Under the pieces are notes generated by a model. The model searched no databases and was not told the origin of the DNA. It saw only the letters and a program-made list of their open reading frames with translations. Below, piece by piece: positions 55,278 through 63,249 of a DNA stretch of 64,000 nt. Position 1 is the stretch's first letter. Each line of letters begins with the position of its first letter. Source of the stretch: Bacteroidota bacterium. GTDB taxonomy: Bacteria; Bacteroidota; Bacteroidia; Flavobacteriales; Flavobacteriaceae. The position numbers were made by a program, and so were the translations under genes. The stretch is taken from positions 1 to 64,000 of the forward strand of contig JAJRRO010000116.1 in the NCBI GenBank assembly GCA_024279425.1, given 5' to 3'.

Positions 55278-55892
55278 TTATTCTTTGTCCAATTCCTCGA
55301 GGAGAGCCTCATGTGTTTCTATGCGTGTATAAAGTCGTCCCCCAAGATTAACGATAGGTGTCTTTAAGGAGTCCAAGGGTGTACCACTTCCAAAAGAACG
55401 TTGAAGCTGGTTTTTCATTTCTAAGTTTTCACTCAATTTATGTGCTGCATATATATATCTTCCATTGGACAAATGGTGTAACAAACTATCGCAAGAGATA
55501 CAACTTGCTGGAACGTACACCGTGATTTGTTTCCGGGGCTTGACCTGTATTTTTTCAAATGGCTTTTTTAAAGCCCTCCTGGATAAACTATCATTGATGT
55601 AAAGGTCATAGGTATAAGAAGGTGTTTTTCCTCTAAGCAGCACTAAAGTCTTTAAATGTACTTTGGTGGCCGATGGAACCCGGATTAATCTAGGTTTTGC
55701 CTTACTCTGTCTGAAGTTAGTCCCGGTTACGGTAATCATAACGTCATAGTCCTGCTTACTTTCATTAACGGCATATAGGGCCAGTCTATTCGGGATTTTT
55801 TTCTCAATAATCTTTATTGGCTTAACCTGTGCATTTATTATATTCAGTAATAATAATAGCATTAGTGATAGCTTAATTCTCAACATATTCAA
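55278..55892 (-). CDS. secreted protein with glutaredoxin-like C-terminal domain
   Basis: The protein has 204 residues with a signal peptide (ending NIINAQ). Residues about 35-120 look like a beta-sandwich (Ig-like). Residues about 122-204 start with the strand TVYVPASCISCDSLLHHL, a Cys-x-x-Cys on a thioredoxin-fold helix, and include the cis-proline-like TPIVNLGG and a terminal helix, as in glutaredoxins. A periplasmic thiol-redox role is inferred. It is transcribed alone and diverges from the repeat-rich island. Confidence 0.7.
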   Translation of the reverse strand: MNMLRIKLSLMLLLLLNIINAQVKPIKIIEKKIPNRLALYAVNESKQDYDVMITVTGTNFRQSKAKPRLIRVPSATKVHLKTLVLLRGKTPSYTYDLYINDSLSRRALKKPFEKIQVKPRKQITVYVPASCISCDSLLHHLSNGRYIYAAHKLSENLEMKNQLQRSFGSGTPLDSLKTPIVNLGGRLYTRIETHEALLEELDKE

Positions 55893-56046
55893 GTGATATT
55901 AGAGTATTCGATATACTTGTAGATCACAACTAGTAAATAGTATAGAACAAGATATCCCAAAGTATAAGGATTATATTATACAAATTAGATTAAAAAGGCG
56001 AATGGCAACTACTTAATGCCCAGTTTTGAGTAAGATTTTAGTTAAA

Positions 56047-56262
56047 CTAAGATTTGGATTTGATTCCCCCGGTCTTGGATTTGATTCCCCCGGTCTTGGA
56101 TTTGATTCCCCCGGTCTTGGATTTGATTCCCCCGGTCTTGGATTTGATGCCCCCGGTCTTGGATTTGATGCCCCCGGTCTTGGATTTGATGCCCCCGGTC
56201 TTGGATTTGATGCCTCCCGTCTTGGATTTGATGTTGTTCTCTGAATTAGTTTCTTCGGTCAT
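56047..56262 (-). CDS. heptad-repeat small protein (KSKTGGI)8
   Basis: From the ATG at 56262 the frame gives 71 residues: an acidic leader (MTEETNSENN), then eight tandem copies of the heptad IKSKTGG and a final IKSKS. An in-frame ATG at 56322 would add 20 hydrophobic residues. The underlying 21-bp repeat is open in several frames on both strands, so coding is not certain. I favour this frame because it starts with a soluble, biased leader and ends within the last repeat. A possible function is as a repeated substrate or RiPP-like precursor, which is speculative. Confidence 0.45.
   Translation of the reverse strand: MTEETNSENNIKSKTGGIKSKTGGIKSKTGGIKSKTGGIKSKTGGIKSKTGGIKSKTGGIKSKTGGIKSKS
56052..56235. 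repeat. 21-bp tandem repeat, about 8.5 copies
   Basis: The unit begins GGATTTGATTCCCCCGG and is 21 bp long with no spacers. The first four copies have GATTCC, the next three GATGCC, and the last is more diverged (GATGCCTCC). The gradient suggests growth by unequal exchange from one side. A length divisible by three keeps any reading frame. Confidence 0.9.
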
Positions 56263-56370
56263 GAGAAAGTTTTTTACAGTTGTTATATTTACTATATTAG
56301 TGAAAATAACAATCAAAACCAAGGACTAAGCCGGCCTTTTCAAGTATTGAATGGCTATTCATTTTGTGAA

Positions 56371-58371
56371 ATGAAATTAAAAAAATTCATTAAAGAGTGC
56401 CAAGATAAGGAAGTTTTTAAAAACCTTTCTATTTATATTGTTAGTAGTTGGGTCTTGTTACAAGTAGTGCCCTTACTAGCTGAGCCACTTAATTTTCCAA
56501 AAAAAATACTCAGCTATACGTTGATTTTACTACTTATCGGCTTTCCATTGTATATCTATTTTGTTTGGAGGTTTCAGCTTGCAAATACAATCAAAAAAAA
56601 GCCTTTATTAGATGTAAATGGTTTGCCTGTTCCAGGTAAGTATGCCAAAAACTCTTTTAAAAAATTATATTTTGCTGCTCTTAGTCTTATCGGACTTTTC
56701 TCGTTCTCGGCCGTTTTATATATCGTGCAAAAGAATTTTAGTCAAAATTCGAATTTTTCTGATTTTCATGTCAGTGATAAAATTGCAGTATTGACTTTTG
56801 ATAACAACACAAATATCGATGACTATGAAATTGCTGGTAAAATGGCAGCGGATTGGATTATTCATGGGATTACCCAAAACAGGGTAGGACAAGTAATTTC
56901 TCCTGAAATCATAGAAGATTACTCAGAAGTTCTAAAAGCCTCCCTAATGCCATCAAATAAAAAAGATATTCTAACGGATTACTTAAAACCCTCAAAAATC
57001 ATTAAGGGAGAATATTATTTGAACAATAATCGTCTTTTGTTTCAATGTTCCATTACAGATGAGATCATGAATGAAACTCTTATTTCGTTCAAGGCGGTCG
57101 AATGTGATCCTAACGCTCCTTTGGATTGCATAGAAGAACTAAAACAGCGAATTCTCGGGTACCTTATTATAGAGGATGATAACAGTCAAAACCTACAGGA
57201 AATGCCTCCAAAATACGAAGCCTATCAATATTTGTTACAAGCCAAGAAATTACAATATAAAAATGATGAGGAACATTTACGATTATTGGATATGGCCATA
57301 GCAGCGGATAGCACCTATTTTGAACCTAAAACTTATAAATTGGTATACTACTACAACGCAAATAATTATGCCGTCGCAGATTCTTTGCTACAGGACTTAT
57401 TAATTAGTACAGAATCCAATGATAGGCAAAGAAACCTTTATAACTTATATGATGCATTACTTCTTGGCAAGAATAAAAATGTATTTAGGTACTATAAAAT
57501 AGAATATAATTACGCTCCTCTAGATATGGAGATTAATTCTAGTATGATGTCGATTGCCCTTCAATTTGTAAACAAACCAATGGTTATTGATTCTATATAT
57601 CAAGAAATTGATATGAGGGTAATGGATCTTTTAAATTGTAATTATTGCGAAGATCGTTACTATATTAAGGCATTGGCCGATATTGAATTTCAAAAATATA
57701 GAAATGCCATAGATTTATTGAGTCCATTTAGTAAGGAACAAGGGTTTGAAAAACTTAAAAAGGTTCTTATAAGAGCCCATAATAAACTGGGGGATTTTGC
57801 AAAAACCGATAAAATTCTATCTGAAATTCAAATAATATCAAAGGAATATAAGTGGTTGGAAATGTTCTTGTTCAATGCCAAAGATCTTCTGGTTGAAGAC
57901 AAAAGGGATAGGGCTAATATTTATTTAGATAAAATAATAGATGCTGTCAAACAGGCCCCAGAGGCCATAAAGACTAAAACTAAAAAAATAGTTGCGGAAA
58001 GTTTATTTTTTAAGAGAGAGTATGAGATTGCTGAGTTATTACTTGAAGAAGTATTGCATTTACAACCAGAACTTACTGAACAAAATGCTATGTTGGCTAT
58101 TGCTTATCAAAGAAATGGGAAAACTAACGAAGCACAAGAACAACTAGCCAAATTAGAAAGCCTAAGAGGGGAATATCAATACGGTAGTGTTGATTATGCG
58201 TTGGCCCAATATTATGCAGCTATTAAGAATGATGAAAAAACCATAAATTATCTAAAAAATGCTCTTGCAGCTGGACGATGGTATGGTCCCACATCATTTC
58301 AAAATGATCCTTTATTTAAATTTTACGTTCAAAGTGAAGCATTTAAAACGGTCATGAATTTTTTACATTAA
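56371..58371 (+). CDS. membrane TolB-like/TPR protein
   Basis: From ATG 56371 (MKLKKFIKEC) the protein has 666 residues. Two or three helices (about 20-38, 45-65 and 95-120) anchor it. Residues about 135-260 resemble the TolB-N/FlgO-like nucleotide-free fold found after CadC-type or adenylate cyclase domains (KIAVLTFDNNTNIDDYEIAG, GKMAADWIIHGIT). The remaining 400 residues are TPR-like helices. There is no kinase, cyclase or DNA-binding domain. It starts the plus-strand half of the putative defence island. Confidence 0.7.
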   Translation: MKLKKFIKECQDKEVFKNLSIYIVSSWVLLQVVPLLAEPLNFPKKILSYTLILLLIGFPLYIYFVWRFQLANTIKKKPLLDVNGLPVPGKYAKNSFKKLYFAALSLIGLFSFSAVLYIVQKNFSQNSNFSDFHVSDKIAVLTFDNNTNIDDYEIAGKMAADWIIHGITQNRVGQVISPEIIEDYSEVLKASLMPSNKKDILTDYLKPSKIIKGEYYLNNNRLLFQCSITDEIMNETLISFKAVECDPNAPLDCIEELKQRILGYLIIEDDNSQNLQEMPPKYEAYQYLLQAKKLQYKNDEEHLRLLDMAIAADSTYFEPKTYKLVYYYNANNYAVADSLLQDLLISTESNDRQRNLYNLYDALLLGKNKNVFRYYKIEYNYAPLDMEINSSMMSIALQFVNKPMVIDSIYQEIDMRVMDLLNCNYCEDRYYIKALADIEFQKYRNAIDLLSPFSKEQGFEKLKKVLIRAHNKLGDFAKTDKILSEIQIISKEYKWLEMFLFNAKDLLVEDKRDRANIYLDKIIDAVKQAPEAIKTKTKKIVAESLFFKREYEIAELLLEEVLHLQPELTEQNAMLAIAYQRNGKTNEAQEQLAKLESLRGEYQYGSVDYALAQYYAAIKNDEKTINYLKNALAAGRWYGPTSFQNDPLFKFYVQSEAFKTVMNFLH

Positions 58372-58463
58372 ATCAACCCTTTCGATAATCAAGAAAAAAA
58401 AGTATCATTCCTAATAAACGATTAAAATTTTAGTAAAACCTATCCGCAAAGCACTTAAAAATC

Positions 58464-60704
58464 ATGAGTAAACTAAAAAATGCCCATGCTCTGATTATCG
58501 GAACTGAATATGACGATGGTTTAAACACTAATGGAGATGCCGAAGACATTGCACGAATTCTTAAAGATCAGACCATTTCTGGTTATCCTACCAAAAATGT
58601 GATGCTTATTTCTGGTAAACAAGCTGATCGAAAGGGTATACTTAACGCATTTGACGAACTCATAAACAGAACGGATGAAAATTCATCGGTTTTCCTGTAT
58701 TATTCTGGACATGGTGGAGATTATACTTACGAAAAAACAAACCAACGAGTTTTTTATTTTTGTCCTTACGGGTTTGGTATGGAGCCTCAAATACCTATAG
58801 AAGAGGCAGAAAAAGTGTGGATTAAAGCAGATGAGATTAAGGAAAAAATCGGTACGCTTAAATCAAAGCGCTTAATATTCTTTCTGGATTGTTGTCATTC
58901 AGCAGGGCTTACGATGGGAGGGTTAAATGTAGCAAAGCAAACAAATTCAATAACCCAAAAATTTAAAAAAGCATCCGGACTTGCCCAAAAAGTGGATAAT
59001 GAACGAGGTCTTTCTATAGTTTCCTCCTGTAACGAAGACCAGTTGTCGTATCAATTAGAGGATGATAGAAATAGTCTTTTTACTAAATGCTTGATGGAAG
59101 CCATCACTGGAGCTAACTTAAAAAGTGTTGAAGAACCTTATATACGAATAATGGAGGTATCCTCTTATTTAATGCGGGAAGTCCCTAAACGATTAAAAGA
59201 ATTTGGGGTGGATCAGAAGCCCTATGCGAATTTACAGATGTATGATAATTTTATATTGAGCTATGTGCCTAAGAGTGTAAGGGCCAAACTTGGTATAACG
59301 GAACCTAGTGAAGCCCCTGAACCTATTAAGAAAGGACAAAAGGAGGTTAAAACGTCCTTTAGGGAAAGCAAAGGGGCCAATAATCTTCTTTTATTCATTC
59401 ATGGGTTTTCAGGCGAAGCTTCAGATACTTTCGGTAGCATTCCGGATATGTTAATGAAAGATTCGAAGATGGATGGTTGGGACATGAAACCCTTTGGTTA
59501 TTCTCAATATGTAACTCCGGAAATGGGTAAATATATTTGGGCAGGAATTGAGGATATCGATAGAATTTCGGATTATTTAAGCACCTCCGTAAAATATAAG
59601 TTTGACAAATATGATCGGATTGCAATCGTGGCCCACAGTCTTGGGGGGTTGATCGCCCAAAGAGCAATTTTAAATTTCAAAGAAGAATATCAAAATAAAA
59701 TATCACATTTAGTACTACTAGGAACGCCTAGTAATGGAATAGAACCTGCTAAACTTTCCAAGCTATGGAATAATAAGTATCAACAGATGAGTAGTGAAGG
59801 CAATTTTATCACCTCATTAAGGCAAGATTGGAAAAACAAATTTGCAGGGGAATACCCCTTTAAATTAAAGGTTGTAGCATCTACCGATGATGAATTTGTC
59901 ACCATAGACTCCTGTTATGCGCCCTTTGGCAAAGACCATCAGGTAACTATAGACGGAAAGCATTTATCCATGGTAAAACCTGAATGCGAAAATGATGACT
60001 GTTATGGGCTTATCCTGAATACCCTTACAGACACTGAATTTGCTAACAAGTACACAAATAGCGAGGAAATAAATATTGCACTTGGAAGATATGATGTGGT
60101 GATGCAGCAATTATTACCAAAGAAAGACGCATTGGATAAAAATGGATTAAAACGCCTAATCTTTAGTCTGGAGGGTTTAGATAGGAGGGAAGAAGCCCTT
60201 GAAATTTTGAATGAACATCCCAGCGCTCAAGAAGATACCGATCTTATGGGTATCATTGGAGGCAGATATAAACGTGCCTATCTAAAGTTCCCTTCCGAAA
60301 CCGATGGGGATGCCGCCTTTGTTTATTATGACTTGGCCCTGGAAAAGTCGACTGCGAAGAAGAATTATGGACAAATCTACTACCATGCTATAAATTTGGC
60401 ATTTCTAAGTATCGTCATTGAAAATGACAAGGAAAAAATGCGTACCTATGCCCAACAGGCATTGGATGCCGCATCGGAATGCGAAGATGACCCTTGGAAA
60501 AATGCTACAGTAGCCGAAGCCAATTTGTATTTACGTAATTTTGATAAAGCCAAGGAATTCTATATAAAAGCCGCTGAAAAGTCTGGAATTAGGGAAAAAA
60601 TATCAATGCATCTCAATGCTTATGCTGGTTACACAGCTTTAACGCAGACAGATAATGCTGAAGATGATTTTATTGTATTTCTAAAGAATCAATTTTTGTC
60701 TTAA
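58464..60704 (+). CDS. caspase - alpha/beta hydrolase - TRAF-binding-like TPR fusion
   Basis: The protein has 746 residues in three parts. Residues 1-275 are a caspase-like (C14) peptidase with catalytic His83 in YYSGHGG and Cys144 in LDCCHSAG. Residues about 300-510 are a PGAP1-like alpha/beta hydrolase with LFIHGFSGEA, the nucleophile Ser near 392 in VAHSLGGLI and LVLLGTPSNG. Residues about 535-725 match the helical TRAF-binding region of MAP3K5/ASK1 (DUF4071): MGIIGGRYKRAYLKF, YYHAINLAFLSIV and FDKAKEFYIKAAEKS. There is no signal peptide or membrane helix. A role as an immunity or cell-death effector is inferred from these families. Confidence 0.85.
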   Translation: MSKLKNAHALIIGTEYDDGLNTNGDAEDIARILKDQTISGYPTKNVMLISGKQADRKGILNAFDELINRTDENSSVFLYYSGHGGDYTYEKTNQRVFYFCPYGFGMEPQIPIEEAEKVWIKADEIKEKIGTLKSKRLIFFLDCCHSAGLTMGGLNVAKQTNSITQKFKKASGLAQKVDNERGLSIVSSCNEDQLSYQLEDDRNSLFTKCLMEAITGANLKSVEEPYIRIMEVSSYLMREVPKRLKEFGVDQKPYANLQMYDNFILSYVPKSVRAKLGITEPSEAPEPIKKGQKEVKTSFRESKGANNLLLFIHGFSGEASDTFGSIPDMLMKDSKMDGWDMKPFGYSQYVTPEMGKYIWAGIEDIDRISDYLSTSVKYKFDKYDRIAIVAHSLGGLIAQRAILNFKEEYQNKISHLVLLGTPSNGIEPAKLSKLWNNKYQQMSSEGNFITSLRQDWKNKFAGEYPFKLKVVASTDDEFVTIDSCYAPFGKDHQVTIDGKHLSMVKPECENDDCYGLILNTLTDTEFANKYTNSEEINIALGRYDVVMQQLLPKKDALDKNGLKRLIFSLEGLDRREEALEILNEHPSAQEDTDLMGIIGGRYKRAYLKFPSETDGDAAFVYYDLALEKSTAKKNYGQIYYHAINLAFLSIVIENDKEKMRTYAQQALDAASECEDDPWKNATVAEANLYLRNFDKAKEFYIKAAEKSGIREKISMHLNAYAGYTALTQTDNAEDDFIVFLKNQFLS

Positions 60705-60723
60705 CCTCTTAAATTGTTTTAGT

Positions 60724-60948
60724 ATGCTAATGTTTAGTAAGGGTAATCTTCCAGATTTAGTTTATAAAAAAGCGGTTAAGAAACCAATTCCCGTCAATTG
60801 CGTTCAAATTAATAAACCTTTTGTAGTTGAAACTTTGGAAGGACTTATGAAAGGAAAAAAAGGCGATTGGTTAATTTTAGGCATACACGGTGAAATGTAC
60901 CCAATAGACAATGAAATATTTCAGTTGACCTATGATTTAGTCAATTAA
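60724..60948 (+). CDS. PGDYG-type small protein
   Basis: The protein has 74 residues. The pattern YKKAVKKPIPVNCVQI, then VETLEG, KGKKGDWLILGIHGE and YPIDNEIFQLTYD, is that of small proteins common in phages and mobile regions (PGDYG-like), whose role is unknown. It lies 19 bp after the caspase fusion gene and is probably co-transcribed. It ends 35 bp from the convergent STAND gene. Confidence 0.7.
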   Translation: MLMFSKGNLPDLVYKKAVKKPIPVNCVQINKPFVVETLEGLMKGKKGDWLILGIHGEMYPIDNEIFQLTYDLVN

Positions 60949-60983
60949 TGTACCAGTATATTCTTATAGTAAAACTTGAACTT

Positions 60984-63248
60984 TTAAAAAATGATTTCAA
61001 CAAAAACGGCCGTTTCACCAATAGTAGATAAAACGAAATAGTTTGTGTTATCCCTAACGGTACCAACGCTTTCAGAAGAAGATTCAGCCGATTTTCGAAT
61101 TTTACGATGAGCCTTTCCACGTAATTGCACAATGTCACCTTCCAGAAGCAAGTCATCTACTTCAAAGGTTTCTTTTCTATTCACTATATCAAAAACACGA
61201 TCGATCGTTATTTTTGTTTTGGCATCATTTTTTCGACCACAAAACAACCACCCCTTTTTACCAACCTCTTTTAATTTCGAAACTGCTTCCAAATAATAAA
61301 TTTCATTGTCATCACTCATTACATAGTTCATATATGAAGCTACCGTATTTTGGGCCTTTGCAAGCACCCATGGATCATTTTCTTCTTCAAGACCACCCTG
61401 TTTAATCTTAGCTTTGGCATTTTGTACATTGGTAGCAAAGGCTGAATATTCGGGAATTATGATACCATCATCACTCTCATTTACAGATTTTGTGGCATAA
61501 ATTAAATAGTCTTCATATCCACTAATAGTATTAATCGTTAAAGCAGTAATCCAAAGTGTATCATATTTCTTTTCTAGGATTTCTTTAGCCATTTGTGCAT
61601 TTTTGCCCTCGGGTAGCTTGTCTAAATAATCTTGGTAACCAAGAATGGTGTTATCTTCTTTTGCAATGCCCCATGAAACCACATCTGTATTTTTCAAATC
61701 AGTTTCTAGACGTTCTTTTGTAGTATTTAAGGTTATATTTTCATTGATAAAATAAAACGCACCTATAAGAACTACTATACCTGGAAGCCCAATTTTGGCA
61801 GTTTTCCTTATATATTTTTTCCGATTATACCTCTTTTTGCTTGATGCTAAAAAATCCTTACAATTATCATAATTGGCGTCATAAGCAATAGCCCATGTTT
61901 TACCAGGATTAAAAGTATTCCACCAATGCTGGGCTTTTTCAAATTCTATTCCTTCCAATAAATCCCTATCACCAACCCTATACTGTTTTTGCTTTTCAGA
62001 TAAGCCTTTATATTGTTTGGCATCGCGAGCTTCTTGTATAACTAATTCACTCAATGTTTTCCATTGCCGTATTAAACTTTCATGTGATATATCTACTAGT
62101 TTGTCATCAAATTCACCAACATCTTCGATAACCAAAAATGAACGCCCCCCTTCATTGAACCTACCAATTATTTCAAGTAGTTTTTCCTTGGAAGTACCTG
62201 TTAATTCAACGAGCCTCTTAAGCCTTACTTGTCTTCTGATTTTACGATTACTGCCATCCATAGTTGTCAACGCCCTAAATAATGTACTTGCAACTTCCTT
62301 ATCTTTCTTCGACAATTTATCTAGGGCTTTTTGAGCGTGATTAGACAATGCCTTTTCTAACCCCCCAATGCCCTCGTAATCTTTAAAATCTATTTCACCT
62401 TTATTCTTACTATCATTTTCATCATGCTCCCACATACACATTAGAGTATGCTGCAGAATGGGCAATTCATCTTGTGAATCTCTAAGATTATTTAACAGCT
62501 TGGATGTAAGAGATGCATTGAATTTTTTTCCAGTCAATTTTGACGGACCTTCGATAACCTTTTTAAGTTGTTGACGATTTAATCGAGGTACAAGATATTG
62601 ACTTTTATTCATGGCTTCAGGTAAACCATAGTATTCTGAGCAATCACCTATAAAATCTGATCTCATGGTAAAAACTATATAAAAAGGAAGCATTGTTTGT
62701 TCTGCAAGTTCAAGTAAGACATTCACAAAATGGATGGCTTCATTTTTACTATCAGTGATAGTTTTGCCTGAATTTTCAGGTTTTTTCTTGGTAAAGGCAA
62801 ATAATTCCTCAAACTGATCTACCAATAAAAAGAAGTTGATATTGTTCTTTTTCCAAAAAGGAATAAAATACTCCAAAATTGCATCTACCCCCTCATCTTC
62901 AATTTTATGTATAAAAGATGTAATCTCATTCTTATCTGCAGGTTTTCCATCATTCTTAAGTAAAGCTTCAGCAAGATTATACATGGGCGACTCCCCTGGT
63001 TTCATAATTGAAACTTCCCACTTGTTACTATCTTCAACAAGGAATCCTCCATTTAATGCAGGTATGAGGCCTGCGCGCAATAATGATGATTTACCACATC
63101 CTGAGCTTCCTACTATTGCCACAAAATTATTGGCGTGTAATCTTTGTAACAACTCCAAGGTTTGAGTATCCCTACCAAAAAAGTATAAGCTTTCAACAGA
63201 GTGGTATGGTCTTAAGCCTACATAAGGGTTTTTTGAACTGTCAAACAT
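60984..63248 (-). CDS. STAND NTPase (nSTAND1-like) with membrane helix and C-terminal repeats
   Basis: The protein has 754 residues. It opens with NPYVGLRPY and FFGRD, the usual entry of nSTAND1 NTPases. Walker A is VGSSGCGKSS (47-54), Walker B is LLVDQFEELF (Asp144), followed by FTMRSDFIGDC, the winged-helix region and SHESLIRQW. A membrane helix lies near 483-500. The outer part holds three copies of an A-x4-NT-x2-(G/S)Y-x2-Y(L/V) unit (about 525, 565 and 630) and an SH3-like end. STAND NTPases sense a trigger and assemble to activate an effector. The TIR-like gene one base upstream is the likely effector partner. Confidence 0.85.
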   Translation of the reverse strand: MFDSSKNPYVGLRPYHSVESLYFFGRDTQTLELLQRLHANNFVAIVGSSGCGKSSLLRAGLIPALNGGFLVEDSNKWEVSIMKPGESPMYNLAEALLKNDGKPADKNEITSFIHKIEDEGVDAILEYFIPFWKKNNINFFLLVDQFEELFAFTKKKPENSGKTITDSKNEAIHFVNVLLELAEQTMLPFYIVFTMRSDFIGDCSEYYGLPEAMNKSQYLVPRLNRQQLKKVIEGPSKLTGKKFNASLTSKLLNNLRDSQDELPILQHTLMCMWEHDENDSKNKGEIDFKDYEGIGGLEKALSNHAQKALDKLSKKDKEVASTLFRALTTMDGSNRKIRRQVRLKRLVELTGTSKEKLLEIIGRFNEGGRSFLVIEDVGEFDDKLVDISHESLIRQWKTLSELVIQEARDAKQYKGLSEKQKQYRVGDRDLLEGIEFEKAQHWWNTFNPGKTWAIAYDANYDNCKDFLASSKKRYNRKKYIRKTAKIGLPGIVVLIGAFYFINENITLNTTKERLETDLKNTDVVSWGIAKEDNTILGYQDYLDKLPEGKNAQMAKEILEKKYDTLWITALTINTISGYEDYLIYATKSVNESDDGIIIPEYSAFATNVQNAKAKIKQGGLEEENDPWVLAKAQNTVASYMNYVMSDDNEIYYLEAVSKLKEVGKKGWLFCGRKNDAKTKITIDRVFDIVNRKETFEVDDLLLEGDIVQLRGKAHRKIRKSAESSSESVGTVRDNTNYFVLSTIGETAVFVEIIF

Positions 63249-63249
63249 A

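Noticed and set aside
56052-56235. CRISPR array
   Set aside because: The 21-bp units are directly adjacent with no spacers, and no cas genes are nearby.
56026-56329. Plus-strand ORFs of FDSPGLG and DLIPPVL repeats
   Set aside because: They are translations of the same 21-bp tandem repeat in other frames. Neither has a plausible leader or end, and the minus-strand frame looks better.
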